Positions 9,022 through 17,444 are shown, numbered from the stretch's first letter. The stretch is DNA of 64,000 bases from Burkholderia pyrrocinia (GCF_001028665.1 NZ_CP011504.1:434001-498000), one strand, 5' to 3'. The notes: generated by a model not told the origin, from the sequence alone. Translations and numbers: made by a program.

Positions 9022-9648
9022 ATGTTCGACCTGACCACGCTGACCACCTTCACGGCCGTCGTTCTGGGCCTGTTCCTGATCCCCGGCCCCGCCGTGCTGC
9101 TCGTGCTGAGCCGCACCGTGCAGGGCGGCCGCAAGACCGGCATCCTGACCGGCCTCGGCGTCGCGAGCGGCGACTTCGTGCATACGCTGTTCGCGGCCGT
9201 CGGGCTGTCCGCGCTGCTGATGACGTCGGCGCTCGCGTTCAACGTCGTGAAGCTGGTCGGCGCCGCGTACCTGATCTATCTCGGCGTGCGCGCGCTGCTC
9301 GACAAACCGTCCGACCCGTCGCTGCCGACGGTGTCGCCCGTCACGCCGCTCAAGGCGTACCTGCAGGCGATTCCCGCCGAAGTACTGAATCCGAAGACCG
9401 CGCTGTTCTTTCTCGCGTTCATGCCGCAGTTCGTGCATCCGGAACGCGGCTCGACGTTCGTTCAGTTCGCGGTGCTCGGGCTGATCTTCGTCGTGCTCAG
9501 CTCGCTTTATACGTCGCTGATCGCATGCTCGATCCGCCCGCTCGGCCGCATCGTGAAACGGCTCACGTGGCTCACGCGCTGGCAGGGGAAGATCATCGGC
9601 TCGATCTTCATCGCGCTCGGGTTGCGCGTGGCCGTGCAACAGCGCTGA
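9022..9648 (+). CDS. LysE/RhtB-family amino-acid or metabolite exporter
   Basis: The 208-residue membrane protein has the six-helix pattern of the LysE/RhtB family. The N-terminal motif FLIPGPAVLLVLSRTVQGGRKTGILTGLGVASGD contains the family's conserved Pro-Gly-Pro. The middle segment LNPKTALFFLAFMPQFVHP is another family hallmark. It exports small amino-acid-like compounds from the cytoplasm; the substrate cannot be read from sequence. The ATG at 9022 is chosen because the family N-terminus begins there. It is divergent from the AraC regulator. Confidence 0.85.
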   Translation: MFDLTTLTTFTAVVLGLFLIPGPAVLLVLSRTVQGGRKTGILTGLGVASGDFVHTLFAAVGLSALLMTSALAFNVVKLVGAAYLIYLGVRALLDKPSDPSLPTVSPVTPLKAYLQAIPAEVLNPKTALFFLAFMPQFVHPERGSTFVQFAVLGLIFVVLSSLYTSLIACSIRPLGRIVKRLTWLTRWQGKIIGSIFIALGLRVAVQQR

Positions 9649-9661
9649 TGCGCGCGGCCGC

Positions 9662-10423
9662 ATGACGTCCGGCACGGCGCCCGCCGGCGAAGCCCTCTAC
9701 ACCGACCCGCGCCTCGTCGCGGTCTACGACCTGTTCAATGCGGGCGATCGCGATTTTGCGTTCTACGCATCCGTGATCGGCGCCGCGCGGCAACGCATTC
9801 TCGATCTCGGTTGCGGCACCGGCACGTTCGCGCGCCGGCTCGCGGCGGCCGGACACGACGTCGTCGCGATCGATCCCGCGCCGGCGATGATCGATTACGC
9901 ACGACGCCAGCCGGGCGCCGACGCAGTGTGCTGGATCGCCTGCGATCTGCCCGGCCTGCCGCCCGGCGCGCCGTTCGATGCGGTCGTGATGACCGGGCAC
10001 GCATTCCAGTGCCTGCTGACCGACGACGACATCGACGCGACATTGCGCGGCACGCGGCGCGTGCTCGCCGACGGCGGCCGTTTCCTGTTCGAGACCCGCA
10101 ACCCGCGCGTCGCGCCGTGGGGTGCATGGACGCCCGAGCATTCGGCGTGCAGCGTCGAATCGCACGAATTCGGCGGCGTCGATCTCCATCACGCGGTGCG
10201 CGCGGTAGACGGCGCGATCGTGACGTTCGATACGTACTACCGTTTCCGCCGCGACGACATGTTGCTGAAGAACACGAGCCGGCTGCGCTTCATCGCGCAA
10301 CCCGACTTGCAGGCACGCGTAGCCGCGGCCGGATTCTCGTCGGCCGACTGGTGCGGCGACTGGCAACGCGCACCGTTCGACGCTGCAACCAGCGCGGAGA
10401 TCATTGCGATCTGCTACACCTGA
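9662..10423 (+). CDS. Class I SAM-dependent methyltransferase
   Basis: The 253-residue cytoplasmic protein contains the Rossmann SAM-binding motif RILDLGCGTGTFARRLAAAGHDVVAIDPAPAMIDYAR at about 40-75 and the post-motif region FDAVVMTGHAFQCLLTDDDI, typical of Methyltransf_11/25 domains. The length is standard. It starts 13 bp after the LysE gene in the same direction, so the two may be co-transcribed. The methyl acceptor is unknown. Confidence 0.82.
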   Translation: MTSGTAPAGEALYTDPRLVAVYDLFNAGDRDFAFYASVIGAARQRILDLGCGTGTFARRLAAAGHDVVAIDPAPAMIDYARRQPGADAVCWIACDLPGLPPGAPFDAVVMTGHAFQCLLTDDDIDATLRGTRRVLADGGRFLFETRNPRVAPWGAWTPEHSACSVESHEFGGVDLHHAVRAVDGAIVTFDTYYRFRRDDMLLKNTSRLRFIAQPDLQARVAAAGFSSADWCGDWQRAPFDAATSAEIIAICYT

Positions 10424-10527
10424 TTGCGCGCTCGATTCGATTACGTCTGCCCGCACCGGGCAGCGGGTCCAGCACATACGCATGCCGCATGCATACGACC
10501 CGATAACCCGATACTGGAAGCTCGACC

Positions 10528-11112
10528 ATGCCCTTCCCGCTTCATCCCGCGCAGGTTCGCGCGCCGCTCGAATGCTATCTGCGCGCGAAGGACCTGAACC
10601 GGCCCGCGCTGATCGCCGACTGCTTCGCGGCCGATGCCGAGCTGAGCTTTTCGCTCGCAAACGACGACATCGATTTTCCGCCGCGCGTGATGGGCGCGGC
10701 GGCCATTGCGCGCACGCTGGTCGAGGAATTCGGCGAGCGGTTCGAGCGGTGCCGGACCTATTACGTCTGCACGGAACCGGTCGTCGACGAACATGGCGTC
10801 AGCGGAATGTCGTGGCTCGTCGTGATGCGGCAGAAGGACAACGGCGCGTTGCGGATCGGGCACGGCACGTATCGCTGGCAGTTCGCGTGCGATGGCGACG
10901 GCGTTGCGCGGATAACCGCGCTGCACATTCATATCGCGCGGATGGATACGATCGACGATCCGCAGTCGGTGAAACTCGATGCGCTGCACGCGGCGTTCGG
11001 GTATCCGTGGCTGCCGGCGCCTGCGTTCGCGCGCGGGTTGGCGGATGTGGCGGCGGCGCAGCCGGATTGGGTGTTCCTCGCGCCGTTCCGGGAGGCGGCG
11101 GCAGCGGCGTAA
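10528..11112 (+). CDS. SnoaL/NTF2-like fold protein
   Basis: The 194-residue protein has the layout of a SnoaL-like alpha+beta barrel: N-terminal helix region (VRAPLECYLRAKDLNRPALIADCFAADAELSF), then alternating strands ending in a GHGTYRWQFACDGDGVARITALHIHI segment. Members bind or isomerise small hydrophobic ligands, but catalytic residues cannot be assigned. It follows the methyltransferase by about 100 bp in the same direction. Identification is by pattern only. Confidence 0.6.
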   Translation: MPFPLHPAQVRAPLECYLRAKDLNRPALIADCFAADAELSFSLANDDIDFPPRVMGAAAIARTLVEEFGERFERCRTYYVCTEPVVDEHGVSGMSWLVVMRQKDNGALRIGHGTYRWQFACDGDGVARITALHIHIARMDTIDDPQSVKLDALHAAFGYPWLPAPAFARGLADVAAAQPDWVFLAPFREAAAAA

Positions 11113-11130
11113 CCGAACCCGCCCGCTTGC

Positions 11131-11154
11131 GTGCGGAGCCATTCGGCTCCGCGC
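11131..11154. terminator. Hairpin between convergent genes
   Basis: GCGGAGCC-ATTC-GGCTCCGC (11133-11152) with flanking G-C and G-T pairs forms a strong stem between the convergent SnoaL-like and rtcR genes. It lacks a T run, so it would be a weak or factor-assisted terminator. Confidence 0.35.
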
Positions 11155-11173
11155 GGCATCCGCGCCGCCGCGC

Positions 11174-12793
11174 TCACCGCGCCAGTTCGAGCGCCTGCCG
11201 CACCCCGTCCCAATCCAGCCCGAACCGCGCGAGATACTTGCGCAGCCGGTCCGCATCGTTCGGCTGCTTCTTGCTCTGCCGCGACACCGCGAACAGCGTG
11301 CGCCCGGCTTCCGACAGGCTCGCCGACACGCGGCACACGTCGAGCACGCGTTCGAGCTGCGCGCGGTCGAACAGGTCGAGTTCCGCCGCACGCGCGCCGA
11401 ACACCGCATCGACGCACGTATCGGACGCCCCCGCGCCGCCCGGCGGCGACCACGTGCGCGTCAGCCGCTCGACCTCCTGTTCGGCCAGATCCTCGGTGAT
11501 CCGCCCCGCATCGGCCAGCGTCGCCATCCGCGTGACCGAGGCCGACAGCTCGCGGAAGTTGCCGGCCCACGCCGCGCGCGGCGACGCCGCGAACGCGAGG
11601 TAACGCCGCTTCGCCTCGACGTTGAAACGCACCTGCTCGCCCTGCTCGCGGCCGAAGCGGTCGAGTTCGAATTCGAGGTTCGGCTCGATGTCCTCGCGGC
11701 GCTCGGCGAGCCCCGGCAGTTCGTACGTCCACAGATTGATCCGCGCATAGAGATCCTCGCGGAACGTGCCGGCCGCCACCATCAGCCGCAGGTCGCGGTG
11801 CGTGCCCGCGATCAGTTCGAAATCGCTGGTTGCCTCGACGTCCGCGCCGACCGGCAGGAAGCGCTTCTCCTCGATCGCCTTCAGCAGCATCGCCTGCTCG
11901 TCGAGCCCGAGTTCGCCGATCTCGTCGAGAAACAGCAGGCCGCCGTCCGCCGCGCGCAACAACCCCGCGCGCGCCGACTGCGCGCCCGTGAACGCGCCCT
12001 TCACGTGGCCGAACAGCGTCGACATCGCCGCGTCGCCGCGCAGCGTCGCGCAGTTGATCTCGATGAACGGCCCCGCGAGCCGATGGCGGCCGCGCTTCAG
12101 CTCGTACACGCGCTTCGCGAGAAACGACTTGCCGGCGCCGGTCGGCCCGACGAGCAGCATCGGCGCGCGAGAACGCACGGCCACGCGCTCAAGTTGCTCG
12201 ATCAGCGCATTGAAGCGCGCGTTGCGCGTCGCGATGCCGGCCTTCAGGAACGACACCGTTTCGTCGCGCTCGCGCGTGAAGCGCTGCGCGATCCGGTTGT
12301 AGCGCGACAGGTCGAGATCGATCACCGACAGCGTGCCCGGCCCGCTCGGCCCTTCGTCGGTCCGCTGCGGCGGCCCCGTCTGCACGAGACGCGCGGGCAG
12401 GTAGCGTGCCTCCGCCAGCAGGAACCAGCAGATCTGCGCGACGTGCGTGCCGGTCGTGATGTGAATCAGGTAGTCCTCGTGTTCGAGGTCGAACGGATAG
12501 GCGCGCGCGTAGTCGTGCAGCGTCGCATAGACCTCCTCGAAATCCCACGGGTCGTGGATCGTGAGCGGCGTGAGCCGCACGTCGGTGTGCGGCGACAGCC
12601 GCGCGAGATCGTCCCGCACCTGGTTGGCGAGGCGCGTGTAGCTCGGCGGATGCAGCAACTCCAGCCGGTCGATCGGCAGGTCGGGCTGCTCGCACAGCGA
12701 GATCGTCGGCCGCCATTTGCGGTAGCGGCGCGGCGCGCGGCCGCCCTGGTCGAGCACGGTGCCGAGAAAGCCGATTGCGACTGTCTTTCGCAT
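11174..12793 (-). CDS. rtcR: RtcR, sigma-54-dependent activator of RNA-repair genes
   Basis: The 539-residue protein has an N-terminal CARF-like sensor domain (about 1-180; FLGTVLD at the start, ITTGTHVAQICWFLLAE near 112-128). The AAA+ domain follows, with Walker A GPTGAGKS at 216-223, the sigma-54-contacting GAFTGA loop, and Walker B LLFLDEIGEL. The C-terminal region lies in the DNA-binding position. In the family the CARF domain senses RNA ends produced by damage (2',3'-cyclic phosphate termini or tRNA pieces are reported) and releases ATPase activity to open a sigma-54 promoter. The ATG at 12793 matches the usual RtcR N-terminus (MRKTVAIGFLG). It is divergent from the slipin-rtcB unit, which has a matching -24/-12 promoter. 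Confidence 0.93.
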   Translation of the reverse strand: MRKTVAIGFLGTVLDQGGRAPRRYRKWRPTISLCEQPDLPIDRLELLHPPSYTRLANQVRDDLARLSPHTDVRLTPLTIHDPWDFEEVYATLHDYARAYPFDLEHEDYLIHITTGTHVAQICWFLLAEARYLPARLVQTGPPQRTDEGPSGPGTLSVIDLDLSRYNRIAQRFTRERDETVSFLKAGIATRNARFNALIEQLERVAVRSRAPMLLVGPTGAGKSFLAKRVYELKRGRHRLAGPFIEINCATLRGDAAMSTLFGHVKGAFTGAQSARAGLLRAADGGLLFLDEIGELGLDEQAMLLKAIEEKRFLPVGADVEATSDFELIAGTHRDLRLMVAAGTFREDLYARINLWTYELPGLAERREDIEPNLEFELDRFGREQGEQVRFNVEAKRRYLAFAASPRAAWAGNFRELSASVTRMATLADAGRITEDLAEQEVERLTRTWSPPGGAGASDTCVDAVFGARAAELDLFDRAQLERVLDVCRVSASLSEAGRTLFAVSRQSKKQPNDADRLRKYLARFGLDWDGVRQALELAR

Positions 12794-12802
12794 GTTTATC
12801 TC

Positions 12803-12834
12803 ATCGGATAAGAAGCGATCCGATTGTATCGGAT
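12803..12834. promoter_or_regulatory. Candidate RtcR upstream activating sequence
   Basis: ATCCGAT-TGT-ATCGGAT at 12818-12834 is a perfect dyad, and a third ATCGGAT half-site lies at 12803-12809. The dyad is about 110 bp upstream of the -24/-12 element at 12942, the usual distance for an enhancer of a sigma-54 activator, and lies just upstream of rtcR itself. Assignment is by position and symmetry. Confidence 0.6.
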
Positions 12835-12941
12835 TTTGTCGATCCGCCCGCAGAGGCAAGGCCGACGCAAATCAACACGACGCAATAAATTCCCCTTTAG
12901 TTTCAAAGGCCTAGAAATTCCTTCGAGCACTAGAGCCCCCG

Positions 12942-12958
12942 CTGGCACGCTCCTCGCT
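12942..12958 (+). promoter_or_regulatory. Sigma-54 (-24/-12) promoter of the tRNA-like RNA/slipin/rtcB unit
   Basis: CTGGCACGCTCCTCGCT matches the sigma-54 consensus YTGGCACGRNNNTTGCW except at two positions, with GG and GC correctly spaced. Transcription would start near 12969, so the tRNA-like elements, slipin and rtcB all lie downstream in one transcript. Confidence 0.85.
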
Positions 12959-13082
12959 GAATAGAAAGCGCCGGATGTCCCGCTGGCCCGCGAGCCAGGG
13001 TTCACAAAGCCCTGCTGGTGCGCCGCCGCCGAACCTCGTTCGTCGCGGCAGCGCATGCCGCCATGGACAGACGAAGGCAAAG

Positions 13083-13129
13083 GGGCGCGCGAGGCATGCC
13101 ACGTCCGGGTTCGAATCCCGGGGCGCCCA
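13083..13129 (+). ncRNA. Minimal tRNA-like element 1 (acceptor plus T arm)
   Basis: The 5' strand GGGCGC (13083-13088) pairs with GCGCCC (13123-13128). Between them are a short GGCATGCC-containing segment in place of D and anticodon arms, and a standard T arm: CCGGG-TTCGAAT-CCCGG (13105-13121). An A follows in the discriminator position, but no CCA. This is a truncated tRNA mimic in the leader of the rtc transcript, not a tRNA gene. Upstream, GCGGCA/TGCCGC and TTCGTC/GACGAA pairings (about 13040-13075) suggest a further folded domain. Confidence 0.65.
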
Positions 13130-13130
13130 C

Positions 13131-13202
13131 TGTTCGGAAGCTCATTCAGGTGGAGCAGCCGGCAAAAGCCGGTGTGTGGCGGGTTCGAATCCCGTCCGAA
13201 CG
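13131..13202 (+). ncRNA. tRNA-like element 2 (cloverleaf with aberrant anticodon arm)
   Basis: An almost complete cloverleaf can be drawn. Acceptor TGTTCGG (13131-13137) pairs with CCGAACG (13196-13202). The D arm is GCTC-ATTCAGGTG-GAGC with the usual GG, the anticodon-position stem GCCGG/CCGGT has a CAAAAG loop of only 6 nt, the variable loop is GTGTG, and the T arm is GCGGG-TTCGAAT-CCCGT. The short loop gives no readable anticodon, position 8 is A rather than T, and CTG replaces CCA. It is followed directly by a GCAA-tetraloop hairpin (CTGTCC/GGACAG, 13203-13218). In some bacteria rtc operons encode Y RNAs with tRNA-like modules; this may be an equivalent. No Ro/Rsr gene is present. Confidence 0.75.
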
Positions 13203-13461
13203 CTGTCCGCAAGGACAGTCTCGTGATGAAAGCAGTACCCGCCGGTGCGGGCCGCGAGGCCCGCCGCGCGTCGGACCGGTTGCGGTTCCGCGCGATCGGC
13301 CAGGCGGCCGGACGGCCCGCGCGAACGCGCACGACGAAGCGATGCAGGATGCGTCGCCGTGCAGCGCCCGCGCCGGCCCCCGCGCCGCCCGCCCGATTGC
13401 GTCGCACCGCGATCCGCACGATGCGCGTCACCCGGCGGTCATTGAAGAAAAGGACAAGAAT

Positions 13462-14601
13462 ATGTGGAAGCGTCATGTTGTGAAAAAGAACGAACGCGCG
13501 CTGCTGATGAGCGAGGGCGATTTCGTGAAGGTGCTGGAACCGGGCGTGTTCAAGGCCTTCGATCCGTTCAAGCGCCTGTCGGTGCAGACCGCGCGTCTCG
13601 ACGCGCCGCTCGCCGACCAAGCGCTGGCCGACTACCTGCGTCACGATGCGCAGGACGTGCTCGCGCACTATTTCGTCGCGATGGATCTGGCCGACGACGA
13701 AGCGGGCCTGCGCTATGAAGACGACGTGCTCGTCGAGATCCTCGCGCCGGGCACGCGCCGGCTGTACTGGCGCGGCCTGGCCGAGCACCGTCTCGAACGC
13801 GTCGATCTCGCGCAGGACAGCATGCTGCCGGCCGCGCTCGTGAAGCGCATCGCGCAACCGGCGCTGCGTGCGCGCGGCGTGGCGGGCCTGACGGGCGTGC
13901 TGCTGGCGCAGGTGCCGGCGTATCACGTCGGCATGCTGAAGATCGACGGCAAGATCGAACGGCTGCTGGACGCGGGCGTGTCGGCGTTCTGGCGCTTCAA
14001 CCGCGACGTCGCGGTCGAACTCGTCGACCTGCGCGTGCAGGCGCTCGAAGTCGGCGGACAGGAAATCCTGACGCGCGACAAGGTCGCGCTGCGGCTGAAC
14101 CTGTCGGCGACGTGGTGCTATGCGGACGTGCTGCATGCGTTCGGCCAGTTGCAGAAGCCGGTCGAACACCTGTATCGCGAGCTGCAGTTCGCACTGCGTG
14201 CGGCCGTCGGTACGCGCTCGCTCGACGAACTGCTGGAGGACAAGCAGTCGATCGACGACGTCGTGATCGCGCAGGTGCGTACGCGCCTCGAAAACTCGGG
14301 CGTGGACGTGCGCAGCGTCGGCGTGAAGGATATCGTGCTGCCGGGCGACATGAAGACGATCCTCGCGCAGGTGGTCGAAGCGGAAAAGGCCGCGCAGGCG
14401 AACGTGATTCGCCGCCGCGAGGAAACGGCGGCGACACGTTCGCTGCTGAACACCGCGAAGGTGATGGAAGAGAACCCGACCGCGCTGCGGCTCAAGGAGC
14501 TGGAAACGCTCGAGCGCGTCGCGGAACGGATCGACCGCATCTCGGTGTTCGGCGGTCTCGACCAGGTGCTGAACGGACTCGTCAGCATCAAGGGCGCTTA
14601 A
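13462..14601 (+). CDS. Slipin (SPFH/band 7 family) of the rtc operon
   Basis: The 379-residue protein contains an SPFH/band-7 domain (about 160-310: FNRDVAVELVDLRVQALEVGGQEILTRDKVALRLNLSATW) and a helical, coiled-coil-prone region with AEKAAQANVIRRREETAATRSLLNTAKVMEENPTALRLKELE. No N-terminal membrane helix is visible, so membrane association may be peripheral. The ATG at 13462 has AGGA upstream and gives the expected N-terminus MWKRHVVKKNERALL. It lies in the sigma-54/RtcR-controlled transcript between the tRNA-like RNAs and rtcB. Slipins recur beside rtcB in several proteobacteria; a role as scaffold for the ligase or its RNA is a guess. Confidence 0.85.
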   Translation: MWKRHVVKKNERALLMSEGDFVKVLEPGVFKAFDPFKRLSVQTARLDAPLADQALADYLRHDAQDVLAHYFVAMDLADDEAGLRYEDDVLVEILAPGTRRLYWRGLAEHRLERVDLAQDSMLPAALVKRIAQPALRARGVAGLTGVLLAQVPAYHVGMLKIDGKIERLLDAGVSAFWRFNRDVAVELVDLRVQALEVGGQEILTRDKVALRLNLSATWCYADVLHAFGQLQKPVEHLYRELQFALRAAVGTRSLDELLEDKQSIDDVVIAQVRTRLENSGVDVRSVGVKDIVLPGDMKTILAQVVEAEKAAQANVIRRREETAATRSLLNTAKVMEENPTALRLKELETLERVAERIDRISVFGGLDQVLNGLVSIKGA

Positions 14602-14610
14602 TGCATGAAA

Positions 14611-14636
14611 CGGCGCGGCATAGAGGTGCCGCGCCG
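14611..14636 (+). other. Intercistronic RNA hairpin between slipin and rtcB
   Basis: CGGCGCGGCA (14611-14620) and TGCCGCGCCG (14627-14636) form a perfect 10-bp stem with a TAGAGG loop, 10 bp after the slipin stop and 28 bp before the rtcB start. There is no T run. It may stabilise or separate the two halves of the transcript, or attenuate rtcB. Confidence 0.5.
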
Positions 14637-14663
14637 GACGAATGAACGAATCAGGTGAAGCAG

Positions 14664-15887
14664 ATGAGCAACATGGATTATCAGTTGATGGAACTGGCGA
14701 ACGGCAAGCCGGTGAAGATGTGGACGCAAGGCGTCGCCGTCGAGGACGAAGCGCGCGCGCAACTGCGCAACACCGCGCAGATGCCGTTCATCTTCCGCCA
14801 CGTCGCGGTGATGCCGGACGTCCACCTCGGCAAGGGCTCGACGATCGGCAGCGTGATTCCGACGAAGGGCGCGATCATTCCGGCCGCGGTCGGCGTCGAT
14901 ATCGGCTGCGGGATGATGGCCGCGCGCACGACGCTGATGGCGTCCGACCTGCCGGACTCGCTCGCCGGGCTGCGCAGCGCGATCGAACGCGCGGTGCCGC
15001 ACGGCCGCGCGCCGGGCCGCCGCGATCCGGGTGCGTGGGGCGATCGCACGCCGGCCGCCGTGACCGAATCGTGGAAATCGCTGCTGCCGGGGTTCCAGCG
15101 GATCGTCGACAAGTATCCGAAGCTGGAAAAGACGAACCACTACGCGCATCTCGGCACGCTCGGCACCGGCAACCACTTCATCGAAGTGTGCGTCGACGAA
15201 GCGGACCACGTGTGGTTCATGCTGCACAGCGGCTCGCGCGGCGTCGGCAACGCGATCGGCAGCCTGTTCATCGAACTCGCGCAGGCCGACATGCGGCAGC
15301 ACATCGCGAACCTGCCGGATCGCAACCTCGCATATTTCACCGAGGGCAGCCGGCACTTCGACGACTACGTCGAAGCGGTCGGCTGGGCGCAGGACTACGC
15401 GCGGCGCAACCGGCAGGCGATGATGGACGCGGTGATCGGCGCGGCGCGCGGCGTGATCGGCAAGCCGTTCGCGGTCGACGAGCACGCGGTGAACTGCCAC
15501 CACAACTACGTGCAGCGCGAACGCCACTTCGGCGAAGACGTGCTCGTGACGCGCAAGGGCGCGGTGTCCGCGCAGAAGGGGCAGCTCGGGATCATTCCTG
15601 GTTCGATGGGGGCGAAGAGCTTCATCGTGCGCGGGCTCGGCAACCCGGAAAGCTTCTGCTCGTGCAGCCACGGCGCGGGCCGGGCGATGAGCCGCACCGA
15701 AGCGAAGCGCCGCTTCACGGCCGACGACCAGGCGAAGGCGACGCAAGGCGTCGAATGCCGGAAGGACGCGGGTGTCGTCGACGAAATCCCGATGGCCTAC
15801 AAGGACATCGACGCGGTGATGGCGGCCCAGCGCAGCCTCGTGGAAGTCGTGCATACGCTGCGCCAGGTGGTGTGCGTGAAAGGATAG
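14664..15887 (+). CDS. rtcB: RtcB, GTP-dependent RNA ligase
   Basis: The 407-residue protein is a full-length RtcB. It shows PDVHLGKGSTIGSV, the metal-binding Cys in VGVDIGCGM (about residues 76-84), GTLGTGNHFIEV, MLHSGSRGVGN, the NCHHNY motif, and the guanylylated-histidine segment CSCSHGAGR, ending in the typical TLRQVVCVKG. It joins RNA 2',3'-cyclic phosphate or 3'-phosphate ends to 5'-OH ends with GTP and Mn2+, repairing tRNAs and other RNAs cut by ribotoxins. The ATG at 14664 has AGGTGAAG at good spacing; the in-frame GTG at 14655 would overlap it. No rtcA (cyclase) follows, unlike in E. coli. Confidence 0.96.
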   Translation: MSNMDYQLMELANGKPVKMWTQGVAVEDEARAQLRNTAQMPFIFRHVAVMPDVHLGKGSTIGSVIPTKGAIIPAAVGVDIGCGMMAARTTLMASDLPDSLAGLRSAIERAVPHGRAPGRRDPGAWGDRTPAAVTESWKSLLPGFQRIVDKYPKLEKTNHYAHLGTLGTGNHFIEVCVDEADHVWFMLHSGSRGVGNAIGSLFIELAQADMRQHIANLPDRNLAYFTEGSRHFDDYVEAVGWAQDYARRNRQAMMDAVIGAARGVIGKPFAVDEHAVNCHHNYVQRERHFGEDVLVTRKGAVSAQKGQLGIIPGSMGAKSFIVRGLGNPESFCSCSHGAGRAMSRTEAKRRFTADDQAKATQGVECRKDAGVVDEIPMAYKDIDAVMAAQRSLVEVVHTLRQVVCVKG

Positions 15888-15968
15888 CGCGGCGCGCGAT
15901 CCACGCGCTCGTCGAGACGATGCTCGACACGTTCCTGCGCGACGTGGTCGACGGTCGGTGAAAGACGA

Positions 15969-16001
15969 ACGGCGCGATGCCTGCGGGCATCGCGCCGTTT
16001 T
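15969..16001 (+). terminator. Rho-independent terminator of the rtc unit
   Basis: ACGGCGCGATGCC (15969-15981) pairs perfectly with GGCATCGCGCCGT (15986-15998) around a TGCG loop, followed by TTT. It closes the rtcB transcript 80 bp after the stop. Confidence 0.85.
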
Positions 16002-16219
16002 CGCATCTGCACGCGCCCGGCCGCTGCCGGTGAGCAATGTGCGTGCCCGCACACTACGCGCCGTCGCGCCGAACGCAGCCCGTTGCGGCGGTATACTTGG
16101 TCCCGTTCGGCAAAACGCGCCGCGTCATGCGCCGCTGCACCCGACGTGCACCGCTTGCTGACGATGCGCTTGCAGTCCGACGTCTTCCGCCCGCCCATTC
16201 ACAGCCGATACGAACCGTC

Positions 16220-17368
16220 ATGTCGCACCGCCTTTCGCTCGCCCTCGCCGCCCTCCTTGCCGTTTCCCCTCTCGCTGCACAGGCCCGCCCGCTTTCGCGG
16301 CCGCCGGTCGAGCGCGCCTTCAAGAGCTGGTCGGTCGTCTGCGACAACGGCAACCGCTGCATTGCCGAAAGCAACGCCGACGACATCGACGATGCACGCA
16401 CCGACCTCATCCTGCGCGTGACGCGCGATGCCGGCCCCGACGCGCAACCGTCGCTCGACATCTTCGCGTCGGCGCCACTGGATCTGCGCACGGCACGCGT
16501 CGACGGCCGCCCGTTCGACGCGATGCCGGCCCAATGGCATGCATTCGGCGACAAGCCGGACAATAACGACGCGCATCCGTTCCGGATCCGGACGAGCGAT
16601 CCGGCAACGGTTGCCGCGTGGCTCGCCGCGTCGCGCAATGCGCAACTGCTGAGCTTCGGCGATCCGGCGTCGGCACAAGCATCTAGCACGCCGCTGTCGG
16701 GATTGAATGCCGCGCTGCTGCTGATCGACGACACGCAGGGTCGTGTCGGCACGGTCACGGCACTGCTGCGCCCCGGCAACCGGCCGGCGGCGTCGGTGCC
16801 GCCCGCGCCGGCGCTGCCGCCCGCGGTCGTTCCGGCGCCGCCCGTCGCGAACCTGTCGGCCGCCGAACAGCGCCCGCTCGTCGATGCGGTGCTCGCGAAA
16901 TTCGGCGCCGACGTGAAGCAATGTGCGGCCGATGTCGAAGACGAAATGTCGGCCGGCGATCGCAGGAAGACGTCGCGCGCCGTGGCGATCTCGGCCGACG
17001 ACGCGCTCGTCGCGATACCGTGCCAGACCAGCAGCATGTATAACCACACCGACCTGTGGTACCGCGTGCGACGGTCGGCGCCGTACGCGCCGACGGCGAT
17101 GAATTTCGGCGAGAACGCGAACGCGGGCCTCGATTCGGCGTCGTTCGCGAACGAACTGACCGAGGCCGGCTACGATTCCGCCAGCGCGATGCTGTCGAGC
17201 AAGGTCCGCTTGCGCAGTGCCGGCGATTGCGGCTCGACCGCGTCGTGGATCTTCGACGGCCGGCGTTTCCTGCTCGCCGACATCGCGACGCACAGCACGT
17301 GCAACGGGCTGTTCCAGGATCAATGGCCGCGCCTGTATCGACGGGCCGACGCGTCGGGAAACCGCTGA
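16220..17368 (+). CDS. DUF1176 exported protein
   Basis: The 382-residue product has a signal peptide (MSHRLSLALAALLAVSPLAAQA, cleavage about residue 22) and the general layout of DUF1176 proteins: an N-terminal region with KSWSVVCDNGNRCIAE, a Pro-rich spacer around 195-215 (PPAPALPPAVVPAPP), and a C-terminal domain with paired cysteines ending CNGLFQDQWPRLYRR. It is probably periplasmic; the function is unknown for the family. The ATG at 16220 is chosen for the signal peptide. It is separated from rtcB by a terminator, so it is a separate unit. Confidence 0.75.
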   Translation: MSHRLSLALAALLAVSPLAAQARPLSRPPVERAFKSWSVVCDNGNRCIAESNADDIDDARTDLILRVTRDAGPDAQPSLDIFASAPLDLRTARVDGRPFDAMPAQWHAFGDKPDNNDAHPFRIRTSDPATVAAWLAASRNAQLLSFGDPASAQASSTPLSGLNAALLLIDDTQGRVGTVTALLRPGNRPAASVPPAPALPPAVVPAPPVANLSAAEQRPLVDAVLAKFGADVKQCAADVEDEMSAGDRRKTSRAVAISADDALVAIPCQTSSMYNHTDLWYRVRRSAPYAPTAMNFGENANAGLDSASFANELTEAGYDSASAMLSSKVRLRSAGDCGSTASWIFDGRRFLLADIATHSTCNGLFQDQWPRLYRRADASGNR

Positions 17369-17444
17369 CGCGCGTGGCGTGCCGATTGCGGATCCCGCCA
17401 GAAACTGGCGCGCGGCACGCCCGCACACGCGTGCCACCATCACG

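Noticed and set aside
13083..13202. Two ordinary tRNA genes
   Set aside because: The first lacks D and anticodon arms. The second has a 6-nt anticodon-position loop, A at position 8 and no encoded CCA. Both lie in the rtc leader, so I call them tRNA-like RNAs.
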